Below, piece after piece: positions 18,031 through 26,603 of a DNA stretch of 64,000 nucleotides. Location of the stretch: assembly GCA_963753285.1 (NCBI GenBank), contig CAVWBT010000003.1, positions 464,898-528,897 on the forward strand, in the 5' to 3' direction. Within the stretch, counting starts at the first letter, position 1, and each line of letters begins with the position of its first letter. This stretch comes from JAHEDH01 sp963753285 (GTDB lineage: Bacteria > Actinomycetota > Acidimicrobiia > Spongiisociales > ZC4RG35). Below the pieces are notes generated by a model. The model had not been told where the DNA came from. It was given only the letters and a program-made list of their open reading frames with translations, and ran no database searches. Made by a program: the position numbers and the translations under genes.

Positions 18031-18631
18031 CGAAGTCCCATCGTTCAGTCATGCCTGTGGCAGGCGTGACCGGGTCGGGGCCGAGGTTGGCGAAGAACGC
18101 TACGAGCCGGACGTCCGACACAGTGGTCGTGATCGATGGTGCAGAGAATGGATCGCCTGCAGGGATGTCGGTACCGCTGTCCGCGTCGATCGGCGACGCG
18201 GTGTCAACACCGCTATACGCAGCGAGGGCAGCCGAGAACTTGCTCGACTCGGAAAGAGCAAAGGTGTAGTCGGCCGGTTCGGAGGCGCCCGAGACCTTGT
18301 AGAACAACGCCTGCACGATCTTGGAGGCGAAGATGTCCTCGCGAATCAATATCCAGCCGGCTGGAGGCGTGACGGCGGCGGTGTCCTTGTCTCTCGTGAT
18401 CTGGGCGACGAGAACATCGTTCGGTTGAACGCCGGCCGGCAGCGACACGACGGCCGAAGCCGCGTCCCCCGAAGACGCCGAAGAAGACCGGAAGGAAGGA
18501 GCCGTTGCAGCCTCCGCCGTGCCCGATCCGACGCCGATGGGGATCATGCCGATGACGAGGCCGAAGGCGATGGCGAGGTAGAGGTGGCGAATGCGGGCCG
18601 ACACCGTCCGTGGTGCGGTGGCTGTGATCAT
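17840..18631 (-). CDS. Giant surface protein, N-terminal fragment with signal peptide
   Basis: The start ATG at 18,631 overlaps the kinase stop (ATGA). Residues 1-45 form a signal peptide: basic MITATAPRTVSARIRH, a hydrophobic LYLAIAFGLVIGMIPIGVG stretch, and a TAEAA cleavage-like site. The following 190 residues make a beta-rich extracellular domain (LPAGVQPNDVLVAQITRDKDTA, FYKVSGASEPADYTFALS) seen at the start of other actinobacterial surface proteins. Authentic sequence ends near VALGSP. After about 17,905 the frame drifts into Arg/Gln-rich nonsense, while the adjacent frame carries LASASNVVIVNSTGDASDNN, so the protein continues there. Confidence 0.7.
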   Translation of the reverse strand: MITATAPRTVSARIRHLYLAIAFGLVIGMIPIGVGSGTAEAATAPSFRSSSASSGDAASAVVSLPAGVQPNDVLVAQITRDKDTAAVTPPAGWILIREDIFASKIVQALFYKVSGASEPADYTFALSESSKFSAALAAYSGVDTASPIDADSGTDIPAGDPFSAPSITTTVSDVRLVAFFANLGPDPVTPATGMTERWDFGGDIAIASSDEAFAGPGATGDRTASFVDSEKMAQMVALGSPGIGQQRRHCQLDRRRLGQQPGR

Positions 18632-19599
18632 GGTGAGACCGGCTCCATCTCAGCTGCGCGCTTGGTGGACTCCGGTACCGACTTGGCGAGGGGCACCTTG
18701 ACCGAGAAGATCGTCTCTCCGAGCACCCGCCGGTAGCTGACCTCGCCGCCCATGCCCTCGACCAGTGACTTGACGATCGAGAGGCCGAGACCGACCCCGC
18801 CCACGACCGCCTGTTGGAAGGTGAGCGAGTGGATGTAGCGTTGGAAGAGCCGGTCCTCGAGCTCCTTGGGGATGCCGGGACCGTCGTCGACCACCATCCA
18901 CTCGTACTGGTCGCCGTCTACCCAACCGCGCACTTCGAGTTTGCCGCCCCCGTATTTGACGGCATTCGACAACAAGTTTCTGAGGACCTGACGGAGCCGC
19001 AGGCGGTCCACCCAGATCGAAGCCTCTTCGACGTCGACCTTGATGATGTGGCCGTTCTGGGCGAAGGGTTGAGCCACGGCATCCGCTTCTTCCTGCGAGG
19101 AGACCTCGCGCGGTTCGAACCGAAGTTGGCCGGCAGCGAGACGGGATGTCGTCAGGAGGTCTTCGACCATTCGGGCCAGGTCGTTGGCCTCGGAGTTCAT
19201 CATCCCCAGCATCTCGCGGGTCTCTTCGGTCAACTCGGGGTCCATCTCGACCATCTGGCCGAGACCGATGATCGCGGTCAGCGGCGTCCGCAGCTCATGA
19301 GAAGTGTTGGCGACGAACTCGTCACGGGCCTTACCGAGCTCCTGCTCGGCCGCGAGGCGGAGCTCCAGCTCCTTCTGGCGGAACTGCCGGGACACGATCT
19401 CGCGATAGATCAGGACGATCGCCAGCGGAACGACCAACGAGACGGCGAATCGGGCGAGGTCACCCGTTCGTGCACTTCCTCCGTCGGCGGCGACGATCTC
19501 GCTCGAGCACCGCCCCTCTCGCGGTATCGAGCTCGGCCTTGGCGGCACCGAACCGTGCAACCAGGCGATCCTCCGCCAACGACTGAGCCGCCGGATCAC
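18628..19599 (-). CDS. Sensor histidine kinase, catalytic part
   Basis: Authentic sequence starts near 19,480 (EIVAADGGSARTGDLARF). It has a transmembrane helix (FAVSLVVPLAIVLIY), a HisKA dimerisation domain with phospho-acceptor His (NTSHELRTPLTAIIGLG), and an HATPase_c domain with N box (LRNLLSNAVKYGGG), G1 box (VVDDGPGIPKE) and G2 box (GVGLGLSIVK). Its stop overlaps the ATG of the giant surface-protein gene (ATGA), so the two are probably translationally coupled. The sensory half is in other frames upstream (19,596-20,003 and about 19,480-19,610), implying two single-base frame changes in one gene. The likely partner is the truncated response regulator at 2,062-2,556 (inference). Confidence 0.78.
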   Translation of the reverse strand: MIRRLSRWRRIAWLHGSVPPRPSSIPREGRCSSEIVAADGGSARTGDLARFAVSLVVPLAIVLIYREIVSRQFRQKELELRLAAEQELGKARDEFVANTSHELRTPLTAIIGLGQMVEMDPELTEETREMLGMMNSEANDLARMVEDLLTTSRLAAGQLRFEPREVSSQEEADAVAQPFAQNGHIIKVDVEEASIWVDRLRLRQVLRNLLSNAVKYGGGKLEVRGWVDGDQYEWMVVDDGPGIPKELEDRLFQRYIHSLTFQQAVVGGVGLGLSIVKSLVEGMGGEVSYRRVLGETIFSVKVPLAKSVPESTKRAAEMEPVSP

Positions 19600-20003
19600 C
19601 CTGCGGCGACCAACTCGACGACCTGCTCGGCCAACGCCTGAAAGTCGGCGGTCGCGGTGAGCTCGACACCGATGTCGGTCGACAACAAGCCGTCGAGCGA
19701 TGCCAGCGCCGAACGGGTGGTCTCGATCGACACCGCCGTCGAATCACCGATGTCGAGATCGAGATTGCGCTCCAACGAGTCGAAGTGGACGGCATTGGCG
19801 ACGTTGGCGCGAACCACGGTTGCGATTCGAAGGGTCTCGTCGAGATGATGCAGCTCGCGGCTGTCGCCTGCGATCCGAGCGGTGGCGGTGGTGATCGCGA
19901 AGACCGCAGCGGACACGAGCAACAGGGTCAACCCCACAACGGTGGTGACCACCCATGCTCGGCGCGATGATGTCTCGGCCACGTTCTTCCTTCGAATCGA
20001 CAT
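19596..20003 (-). CDS. Sensor histidine kinase, N-terminal sensory part
   Basis: It starts at ATG 20,003 with a basic N-terminus and a transmembrane helix (WVVTTVVGLTLLLVSAAVFAITTA). A helical extracytoplasmic segment follows (DETLRIATVVRANVANAVHFDSLERNLDL) that resembles CHASE3-like four-helix sensors. The sequence continues in a second frame as DPAAQSLAEDRLVARFGAAKAELDTARGAVLERD to about 19,480, then returns to the catalytic part in a third frame. Together the three pieces make a normal membrane sensor kinase of about 455 residues. The ligand cannot be deduced. Confidence 0.65.
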   Translation of the reverse strand: MSIRRKNVAETSSRRAWVVTTVVGLTLLLVSAAVFAITTATARIAGDSRELHHLDETLRIATVVRANVANAVHFDSLERNLDLDIGDSTAVSIETTRSALASLDGLLSTDIGVELTATADFQALAEQVVELVAAG

Positions 20004-20131
20004 CGACGCCCGTCGGCGCCCGTGTCTTTCTGTCGGCAGAACAGGCCGGAAGCATTAGGTGCAATACGTAACCATCGTGAAACGGCTGAACGGACTAGTC
20101 AGTGCACGCGGTGACGGGAACGACCCGCTCG

Positions 20132-21427
20132 CTACCCGCTCTGGGAGACCTCGGTCAACCGCAAGACCGAACCCTCCATCGATACGACGAAGAACTCACC
20201 GGATGGCCCGCTGGAGATGTCGAGCGGGGTAGCAACATCGACGCCGGTCTTCGTGGCGACACCGGTCTCTCGATCGAACACCAGGATCTCGGAGCGGCAG
20301 TAGTCGGTGAAGACGTAGAGGCCTCGGAGCGAATCGATCTCCGAGCCCCGGTACACCTCACCACCCACAATGGCGCAGAAGCCCCCCTCGCGCCAATACT
20401 CGAAGACCGGCTCATGATGAAGCGCGTCCAACTCACCCAGGAACGGCCGGGTTCCCTCGTAGACCGACCAGCCGAGATTGGCACCGGCATCGGTCGCCGG
20501 ATCGATCACCGAGATCTCTTCGACACATGCCTGACCGACGTCGGCCACCCACATCTCGCCGGTGGCAGGGTCGATCGAGAACCGGAACGGGTTCCGGATG
20601 CCGGTTGCGAACACCCATGGATGCCCATCTACGCCGTCGAGATACGGGTTGCCGGGCGCACCGCTGACCGCCAGATGGCTGTCGAGCTCGAGTCGGAGCA
20701 GCGAGCCCAACGGGGTCGTCGGGTCCTGCGCGTTGCCGTACTTGTCTCCCTGTCCGCCACCATCACCGAAGGACGCCCACAGGTATCCGTCTGCATCGAA
20801 TGCGATCGTGCCACCGTTGTGCTGTGAAGAAGGCTGCTCGACGGTGAGCACATCGACACGACCGGTCACCGTGGGCACCCCGTCGACGAGCGGCTGCGCT
20901 ACGAGCTTGGACTCACCCTTCGTGGTGTAGTTGACCAGGAGGTGCGATCGATCCGGTGTGATCGTCAACCCCACCAGACCCTGATCCTGTTCCGTCGCCG
21001 TCGAATCCGTGAGGTCGATCACCGGCGTCGCCTCGTTGGAGACGAGATCCCACAGCAGCACCAAGCCGTCCCGCTGACCGATGAAGGCGGTGTCCTCGTC
21101 GTAGAACTCGAGCACCGTCGGAGCGTCGAGCCCCTCCAGCACGACTTCGGCGTCGAACCCGAGATCGCGCTCGTCCCAGCCGGTTCGCTCGTGGTCTTCA
21201 CATCCGGCGTTCGCCCGGATGAATCCGGGCCGGTCCGTTCCTGGCGTGCCCGCCATCGGGTCGGGCTTGGCCTCGACGTATGGGGCCGTCGAGTCACCGG
21301 AACCGGTGAGTGCGAGCGCGCCGAACACGGCGGCGGCGATCGCGACCGCTACGCCGGACATGAGCACAGGGAGTTTGACTCGACCCACGAGGTGCAAAGG
21401 TAGAACGAACCCCAGGAAATCAGGCAT
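20132..21427 (-). CDS. PQQ-dependent glucose/sorbosone dehydrogenase-like protein
   Basis: From ATG 21,427 the 431-residue product has a short N-terminus and a membrane anchor (LPVLMSGVAVAIAAAVFGALALTG), then the GSDH beta-propeller. Family motifs are visible: VVLEGLDAPTVLEFYDEDTAFIGQ, QGLVGLTITPD, SQHNGGTIAFDADGYLWASFGDGG, FATGIRNPFRFSIDPATGEMWVADVGQ and FTDYCRSEILVF. Members oxidise sugars or related alcohols in the periplasm or outside the membrane, using PQQ in the characterised enzymes. The substrate here is unknown. The frame is open further upstream, but that part overlaps yigZ and lacks homology, so the later start is preferred. It precedes the kinase operon by 128 bp. Confidence 0.8.
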   Translation of the reverse strand: MPDFLGFVLPLHLVGRVKLPVLMSGVAVAIAAAVFGALALTGSGDSTAPYVEAKPDPMAGTPGTDRPGFIRANAGCEDHERTGWDERDLGFDAEVVLEGLDAPTVLEFYDEDTAFIGQRDGLVLLWDLVSNEATPVIDLTDSTATEQDQGLVGLTITPDRSHLLVNYTTKGESKLVAQPLVDGVPTVTGRVDVLTVEQPSSQHNGGTIAFDADGYLWASFGDGGGQGDKYGNAQDPTTPLGSLLRLELDSHLAVSGAPGNPYLDGVDGHPWVFATGIRNPFRFSIDPATGEMWVADVGQACVEEISVIDPATDAGANLGWSVYEGTRPFLGELDALHHEPVFEYWREGGFCAIVGGEVYRGSEIDSLRGLYVFTDYCRSEILVFDRETGVATKTGVDVATPLDISSGPSGEFFVVSMEGSVLRLTEVSQSG

Positions 21428-21503
21428 CGAGCGATGCGGGCCTCGGATGCTCCAGCGGGCCGGCCGCAGGCTCACACCCCCGACTGCAGATAGCCTCGAC
21501 ACG

Positions 21504-22128
21504 GTGACAGATCCCACGCCTGACGGAATCTCCACGGTCGCCGGCGCCGTCCAGGCGGAGATCGACAAGATCAAGGGCTCACGGTTCATCTGCGACCTCG
21601 CTCCGACGAGCGATGAACGAGCCGCGCTCGAGTTCGTGGATTCTGTCCGTGCAGCGTGAGCCCGATGCGACCCATCACTGCTGGGCATTCCGCCTCCAAT
21701 CCGGCGTGTCCCGCTCGTCGGATGACGGCGAACCGGGTGGCACCGCCGGTCCGCCGATTCTGCGGCGGTTGGAGTCTGCCGACCTGGTCGATGTCGTCGC
21801 GGTCGTCACCCGCTACTACGGCGGCACCAATCTCGGGACCGGAGGCCTGATCAGGGCCTACGGTGCCGCAACGGCCGCGGCGATCCAGGCCGCCACCAGG
21901 CTCTCTCGCCGGCGCATGCTCTCCTATCGACTCACCCACGCCTACGAGCTCTCGGCCCAGGTGAACCACGTCATCGCCGCCCACGGAGCCGAGATCGCCG
22001 ACGCCCGCTACGAGGGGGAGGTCACCCTCGACGTGCAAGTGCAGGCAGCCACCGCACCCGCGTTCGAGGCGGCGATGATCGAGGCGACCGCCGGTGCGGT
22101 GAACGCCCACCGGGTCGAGCAACGCTGA
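21504..22128 (+). CDS. yigZ: YigZ/IMPACT-family protein (one frameshift)
   Basis: The GTG at 21,504 opens the family N-terminus (IDKIKGSRFICDLAPTSDERAALEFVDSVRA). That frame stops at 21,657-21,659. The adjacent frame carries the rest: REPDATHHCWAFRLQ, RSSDDGEPGGTAGPPIL, VVAVVTRYYGGTNLGTGGLIRAYG, and a DUF1949-type C-terminus to 22,128. Removing one G in GTGCAGCGTGAG near 21,650 restores DSVRAREPDATHHCW, so this is a single-base insertion in the sequence. IMPACT/YigZ proteins are conserved ribosome-associated-type proteins whose exact bacterial role is unclear. It is divergent from the sugar dehydrogenase. Confidence 0.85.
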
Positions 22129-22164
22129 GTTCCGCCGGAAGTGACTCTTCCCTTGCAATACTGT

Positions 22165-22193
22165 TTGATATTCCGTTGGAGTACCTTTAGGGT
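22165..22193 (+). promoter_or_regulatory. Candidate promoter of the 22,231 gene
   Basis: TTGATA (22,165-22,170) and TAGGGT (22,188-22,193) are separated by 17 bp. This gives a plausible sigma70-type promoter with a start about 30 bp before the ATG. The -10 box is weak. Confidence 0.45.
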
Positions 22194-22230
22194 GAATGTT
22201 GGAACCCGTCTACCCAAAGGCACATCTGCA

Positions 22231-22506
22231 ATGACCACACAGGAAGCAACGATGACAGCACGCCAGCAACGTCGCCTCGAACAGAGCCTGCAGAAAGAGG
22301 CCCGCTGGCTGCAGAAGACCATCTTCTCGCTCCGCAAGGCACAGGACGCACGATCGAAAGTGGTCGATGTGAACGGAGAGCCGCTGACCCCACTCGTCTC
22401 GGTCGACGGCACCCAAATCCCGATCGAACAACTCGAGACACTGATCGACGAGCGCGTCGATCAGATCCGAGCAGAGCTCGGCACCGGCGATTACCGGATG
22501 CTCTGA
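22231..22506 (+). CDS. Small hypothetical protein, 91 residues
   Basis: The ATG at 22,231 gives a charged, largely helical product. A basic N-terminal helix (RQQRRLEQSLQKEARWLQKTIFSLRKAQD) is followed by a short strand-rich part (SKVVDVNGEPLTPLVSVDGTQI) and a C-terminal acidic helix (QLETLIDERVDQIRAELG). It has no signal peptide or membrane segment. A start at 22,252 is also possible. It has its own promoter-like sequence and a downstream hairpin, so it looks like a monocistronic gene. I do not recognise the family. Confidence 0.6.
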   Translation: MTTQEATMTARQQRRLEQSLQKEARWLQKTIFSLRKAQDARSKVVDVNGEPLTPLVSVDGTQIPIEQLETLIDERVDQIRAELGTGDYRML

Positions 22507-22533
22507 GACGAGGCGGTCTTACGACGCCCCCAT

Positions 22534-22551
22534 GGCTTGCTGACGCAAGCC
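22534..22551 (+). terminator. Hairpin after the small hypothetical gene
   Basis: GGCTTGC, a TGAC loop and GCAAGCC form a 7-bp stem 28 bp after the stop codon. No U-run follows, so termination is uncertain. Confidence 0.4.
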
Positions 22552-22567
22552 CGTTCCTCCGAAGGGG

Positions 22568-22620
22568 GAACAAACAACCCAGCCACGCACAAGAGAACAA
22601 ACAACCTCGCTCACGCACAA
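22568..22620. repeat. Two imperfect direct repeats of about 25 bp
   Basis: GAACAAACAACC followed by SGCYCACGCACAA-like sequence occurs at 22,568-22,592 and 22,595-22,620, with a 27-bp period. They sit in the gap before the DUF3566 gene, which otherwise shows nothing. Confidence 0.6.
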
Positions 22621-22719
22621 CTGGGCCGCCACGTCGCACAGGAACCTCTGAGCCGTTGACGGCGTTGGTATCTCCGAGTCCCTCCCTACACTTGCCCACG
22701 ACCACTCCGGGAGTTCATC

Positions 22720-23196
22720 GTGACCGAAGTCAGGCGAGTTCGCCGCATCATCAGAAAGATCGACGCATGGACAGTGTTCAAGGTGTCGTCGATCTTCTGG
22801 GCCGTCGCCGCGCTCGGGCTGGTCCTGGGCCTCATCATGTTCTGGTCGGTGTTCCAGGCTTCGGGGATCCCGGAACGGATCACCGACTTCCTCGTCACCA
22901 TCACGCTGGTCGACGAGGGCACCGATCCATTCGCCGACGACGACGCCTTCTTCCGGCTGGCGTTGTTCGGGTCGATCGCCTGGGCCATTCTGGGATGCGG
23001 GCTCACGACCCTCGCGGCCGTCATGTACAACTTGATCTCCGACGTCGTCGGCGGTGTCGAGATCGTCGTGCTCGAGGAGACGCTGAACCCGACGGCTGCA
23101 CCCTCCCCGACCGCACCGGCCTCGCTCGGTTACAACACCACCACCGACATCACCGAGCTACCCACCCAGGAGAATCCGGTCACGAGCCGTCGGTGA
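22720..23196 (+). CDS. DUF3566 membrane protein
   Basis: The GTG at 22,720 has a good Shine-Dalgarno (CGGGAG). The 158-residue product starts with a basic segment (RRVRRIIRKIDAWTVFKVSSIFW), then two transmembrane helices (AVAALGLVLGLIMFWSVF and ALFGSIAWAILGCGLTTLAAVMYN) separated by an acidic loop. An IxDVVGGVEIVVLEE C-terminus matches the actinobacterial DUF3566 family, usually found next to gyrA as here. The last 35 residues are Thr/Pro-rich and likely disordered. Its 3' end overlaps the convergent gene by 17 bp. The function is unknown. Confidence 0.82.
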   Translation: MTEVRRVRRIIRKIDAWTVFKVSSIFWAVAALGLVLGLIMFWSVFQASGIPERITDFLVTITLVDEGTDPFADDDAFFRLALFGSIAWAILGCGLTTLAAVMYNLISDVVGGVEIVVLEETLNPTAAPSPTAPASLGYNTTTDITELPTQENPVTSRR

Positions 23197-23842
23197 CCGC
23201 CTCGGCGATCAGCACGCCCATCGACTGCACCCGCTCGAGGTACTCCTCGGCGCGCTCCCACACCGGACCGGTGTGACCGACGAGCAGCGCTCCGGCAGCG
23301 AGGCACACACCCGAGAGGAAAAGCACGTCGTCGATCACCGCCAGGGATGTGGTCTCGTCGCTCACGACGACCCCTGCCAGACGCCCGTGCACCGGACACA
23401 ACATGACGCCCTCGGACTGCGTGGCTCGCCGCACGGCGCCCAGTGGTTCGGGAAAGAGAGCGAATGGCCCCTCCCCCGGATCGGCTGCCGTGACGGTGCG
23501 GTCCATCGTGATCCTGTGCCCCGTCAGACGCGTGGCCAGGGCGCGCGCCAGACCGGTCAACCCGGCGAAGGTGATCGTGCCCGAACCGTCGGGCGTGACG
23601 TTGGGGATGTTGCCTGATGGACCCACGAGGACGTCGAACCCGGACGCATCGGCGATCTTCGTGGCACGCTCCCCCCACGACTTGGGCGGCGCCTTGTCGA
23701 TCAACCCGACCGCACTCACGAAGGGGGACGAGACGAGACTGGCCGCAGCGCGGGAGTGGACTTCATCGACTGGATCGGTGGCGACACGCACCGGGGGAAC
23801 GGTACTCGCACGGCGCGATATCCCCAGGTCGGGCGACCACAC
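23180..23842 (-). CDS. Hypothetical protein, 220 residues
   Basis: This GTG-started frame encodes an Ala/Val/Gly-rich soluble protein without signal peptide. Segments such as SGFDVLVGPSGNIPNVTPDGSGTITFAGLTGLARALATRL and VMLCPVHGRLAGVVVSDETTSLAVIDDVLFLSGVCLAAGALL suggest two alternating helix/strand halves, the second faintly GAF-like. I do not recognise a family. Codon usage is normal for the neighbourhood, and it is convergent with the DUF3566 gene. A start downstream (for example the Val at about residue 18) is possible. Confidence 0.6.
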   Translation of the reverse strand: MWSPDLGISRRASTVPPVRVATDPVDEVHSRAAASLVSSPFVSAVGLIDKAPPKSWGERATKIADASGFDVLVGPSGNIPNVTPDGSGTITFAGLTGLARALATRLTGHRITMDRTVTAADPGEGPFALFPEPLGAVRRATQSEGVMLCPVHGRLAGVVVSDETTSLAVIDDVLFLSGVCLAAGALLVGHTGPVWERAEEYLERVQSMGVLIAEAVTDGS

Positions 23843-24081
23843 CAGGTGGTCACCAGATCATGCACACAACGAATCTGTGGAGAACTCTGTGGAATATCGC
23901 GTTCCTGTAACGCGAGCCGAGCAACCCGTTCCCCGACGATTCGGCCAATGACGAACGAGCGATTCGGCCGGTCACCCCGTCGGCCGGAGGCGAGCGCGGT
24001 GTGCGTTCGGATCGGACGGTGGAGATTCCACAGATTTATCCACAGATGTCCACAAGTTACATCCGTGTCGTTCGGTCGCTG
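23843..24081. promoter_or_regulatory. DnaA-box cluster downstream of gyrA
   Basis: This 239-bp gene-free stretch holds a perfect DnaA box TTATCCACA (24,036-24,044). It is flanked by GATTCCACA (24,024-24,032) and ATGTCCACA (24,046-24,054). TGTGGAGAA (23,876-23,884, one mismatch) and TGTGGAATA (23,888-23,896) lie at the far end. No gene or hairpin terminator is evident. Confidence 0.55.
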
Positions 24082-26535
24082 TCAGTCCTCGTCGAGCTCC
24101 TGGACGATGGTGAACGCCGCCAACGACCCGCCTCCGACGTCGATCACCTTCACGCCGGTGGCGTCACGGCGCTGCCGGCTGATCGACTTCACCTTGGTGC
24201 GGATGCCGACTCCCGAGCTGGAGATCAAGAAGACCTCCATGTCGGGCTCGACGGCCTTCGCCCCGATCAAGGTGCCGCGAACACGGGTGAGTTTGAACGC
24301 CTTGACGCCGATCCCACCACGACCCTGACGCGGGAACTGCTCCATCGCAGTGCGCTTGCCGTAGCCGCCAGAGGACAGCAACAGCACCTCGTCACCGTCC
24401 GAGCTGGTAGCGGCGGCGACGACCTCGTCACCCTCGCGAAGCTTGATCCCGCGCACACCCTTCGTCGCCCGACCCATCGGTCGCAGATCCGACTCGGCGA
24501 ACCGAATGCCCTGACCGTTGAGGCTGAAGATCAGCATGTCTTCTTCACCGTTGGTGGTGCGAACGGCGACCAACTCGTCGTCATCCTCGAGGTTGATCGC
24601 AACCAAGGTGGCGTTCCTGGAGTCGTACTCCTTGAACTCGGTCTTCTTCGCCTGGCCCAACTTGGTGAACATCACGAGATACCGGTTGGTTTCGTAGTCG
24701 CGGGTGTCGATCACCGCTTCGATCCGCTCCTCCGGCTCGAGAGGCAGCACCGACTGGGCCAGCACCCCCTTCGACGTACGGGCCTGGCGGGGAATCTGGT
24801 GCGCACGGACCCGATGCACCTTTCCGGTGTTCGTGAAGAACAGCAGATAGGCGTGGGCAGTGGTGTGCAGCAGGTGGGCGATGACGTCGTCCTCGCCGAC
24901 CTCCGCCGCCCGGATGCCACGACCGCCGCGTCCCTGGGTCTTGTAGGTGGTGGCGACGACCGACTTCACATAGCCCGACTGGCTGACCGTGACGATGAGC
25001 TCGTCGTCGGCGATCAGATCCTCGAGCGAGAGGTCACCCTCGTCGGGAACGATCCGGCTACGACGCGGCTCGGCGAACTTCTCACGGATCTCCTCGAGAT
25101 CCTCCTTGATGATCGCCCGCCGCTTGGCGGGGTCCGCCAGAATGCCCTGCAACTCGGCGATCAGCTCCCGCAGATCCGCCAGCTCGGCGCGCAACTCATC
25201 GACGGCCAACGCAGTCAGACGGCGGAGCGGCATGTCGAGGATCGCCTTCGTCTGGATCTCCGACAGTTCGAACCGATCTTGCAGCGCCTGAGATGCCGCA
25301 GCTGTGTTCTCGGAGGCTCGGATGATCTGGATCACCTCGTCGATGTTGTCGACGGCGATGACGAGGCCCTCCAACACGTGAGCCTTGCGCTCGGCCTGGT
25401 CGAGGCGGTACTGCGTCCGCCGCTCGATGACCTCCATCTGGTGATCGAGATAGTGACCGATCATCTCGGCGGCGCCGAGGGTCAGAGGGACGCCATCGAC
25501 CAGCGACACCATGTTGTATCCGAAGCTGTCCTGGAGCGGGGTGTTCTTGTAGAGCTGGTTCAGCACCACCTGTGGGATCGCATCCCGCTTCAACTCGATG
25601 ATCAGCGACATGCCCTTTCGAGAGTCCGATTCGTCGCGGACATCGGCGATACCCGTGATCTTCTTGGCGTCGACCAGTGTCTTGATCTTCGAGATCACCC
25701 GCTCGGTGGACACCTGATAGGGCAGCTCGGTCACGACGATCGCCGTACGCCCCTTGCGGATCTCGCGAACGTCACATGCCGCCCGGATCTTCACGGACCC
25801 GCGGCCGGAGACGAGCGCATCCTTGATGCCCGCAGTGCCGACCAGGAAACCACCCGTGGGGAAGTCGGGGCCCTTGATGATCTGCAGGAAGTCCTCGGCT
25901 CCGGCGTCGGGATTGCCGAGTGCGTACAGACAGGCGTCGACCACTTCTCCGAGATTGTGGGGCGGGATGTTCGTCGCCATGCCGACGGCGATGCCCTGAG
26001 AGCCGTTCACCAACAGGTTCGGATACCGGGCCGGCAGCACGCTCGGCTCGGTCATCTCCCCCGAGTAGTTCTCGTCGAAGTCGACGGTGTTCTCGCCGAT
26101 CCCCTCGAGCAGCCTCATCGACAGTTGCGACAACCGGCACTCGGTGTAGCGAGAGGCGCCAGGCGGGTCGTCGATCGTTCCGAAGTTCCCCTGCGGGTCG
26201 ATGAGCGGATGCCGCATGGAGAAGTCCTGACCCAATCGGACCAGCGCGTCGTAGATGGCGCTGTCGCCGTGCGGGTGGTAGTTGCCCATGACGTCGCCGA
26301 CGACCTTGGCGCACTTGCGGTGCGGGGTGGTCGGTCCGATGTTCGATTCCGACATCGACCAGATGATCCGTCGCTGCACCGGCTTGAGGCCATCGCGCAC
26401 GTCTGGCAGCGCACGAGAGACGATGACGGACATCGCGTAGTCGATGAACGCCTGCTCCATCTCCGAGTTGATGTCGATCCCGCGGATCGCCGCCAGATTG
26501 TCGTTCGGCTCGTCGAAGTTGTTGTCGTCGGACAT
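24082..26535 (-). CDS. gyrA: DNA gyrase subunit A
   Basis: The 817-residue product has normal family length. It contains the winged-helix breakage-reunion domain with catalytic Tyr (GASRYTECRLS) and the quinolone-determining region with wild-type Ser and Asp (HPHGDSAIYDALVRLGQ). A GyrA box (KTQGRGGRG) and six C-terminal DNA-wrapping blades follow (for example TNTGKVHRVRAHQIP, MGRATKGVRGIKL, QGRGGIGVKAFKL). Together with GyrB it makes the A2B2 enzyme that introduces negative supercoils. It starts at ATG 26,535 and lies 187 bp downstream of gyrB in the same direction. A DnaA-box cluster follows its stop. Confidence 0.97.
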   Translation of the reverse strand: MSDDNNFDEPNDNLAAIRGIDINSEMEQAFIDYAMSVIVSRALPDVRDGLKPVQRRIIWSMSESNIGPTTPHRKCAKVVGDVMGNYHPHGDSAIYDALVRLGQDFSMRHPLIDPQGNFGTIDDPPGASRYTECRLSQLSMRLLEGIGENTVDFDENYSGEMTEPSVLPARYPNLLVNGSQGIAVGMATNIPPHNLGEVVDACLYALGNPDAGAEDFLQIIKGPDFPTGGFLVGTAGIKDALVSGRGSVKIRAACDVREIRKGRTAIVVTELPYQVSTERVISKIKTLVDAKKITGIADVRDESDSRKGMSLIIELKRDAIPQVVLNQLYKNTPLQDSFGYNMVSLVDGVPLTLGAAEMIGHYLDHQMEVIERRTQYRLDQAERKAHVLEGLVIAVDNIDEVIQIIRASENTAAASQALQDRFELSEIQTKAILDMPLRRLTALAVDELRAELADLRELIAELQGILADPAKRRAIIKEDLEEIREKFAEPRRSRIVPDEGDLSLEDLIADDELIVTVSQSGYVKSVVATTYKTQGRGGRGIRAAEVGEDDVIAHLLHTTAHAYLLFFTNTGKVHRVRAHQIPRQARTSKGVLAQSVLPLEPEERIEAVIDTRDYETNRYLVMFTKLGQAKKTEFKEYDSRNATLVAINLEDDDELVAVRTTNGEEDMLIFSLNGQGIRFAESDLRPMGRATKGVRGIKLREGDEVVAAATSSDGDEVLLLSSGGYGKRTAMEQFPRQGRGGIGVKAFKLTRVRGTLIGAKAVEPDMEVFLISSSGVGIRTKVKSISRQRRDATGVKVIDVGGGSLAAFTIVQELDED

Positions 26536-26603
26536 CAGCGTGTCTCCTCGATGTGTGATTGATCAATCCATCCGCCGTCCGTGCCCCGAGACGAGGCCGT
26601 TGC

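Larger units (their letters stand above)
2633..18631 (-). other. Giant multi-domain surface protein locus (about 5,300 codons, frame-disrupted)
   Basis: Consecutive leftward reading frames form one domain series. The order is: signal peptide (18,631-18,510); an unknown beta-rich domain; CSLREA/beta-helix module 1 (about 17,890-16,700); a propeller-like region (16,680-15,490); one tandem-95 repeat; a DNRLRE domain (15,210-14,660); CSLREA module 2 (14,645-12,640); CSLREA module 3 (12,630-11,140); about 23 tandem-95 repeats (11,130-4,700); cadherin-like modules; a membrane segment at 3,301-3,360; and an SH3-like cytoplasmic tail. The frame changes at about 17,905, 14,100-13,540 (at least six), 11,400, 11,130, 8,505 and 3,035. 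At each junction, homology continues in the next frame, so this was, or is, one gene. It starts with an ATGA overlap on the histidine kinase stop. The likely role is a cell-anchored adhesin or matrix protein (inference). Confidence 0.75.

Noticed and set aside
22568..22620. Two 25-bp direct repeats as a mini CRISPR
   Set aside because: Only two imperfect units with a 2-bp separation and no cas genes.
24001..26562. 853-codon open frame opposite gyrA
   Set aside because: It is the antisense shadow of a certain gyrA in GC-rich DNA, and its translation is low-complexity Asp/Leu/Arg sequence with no family.
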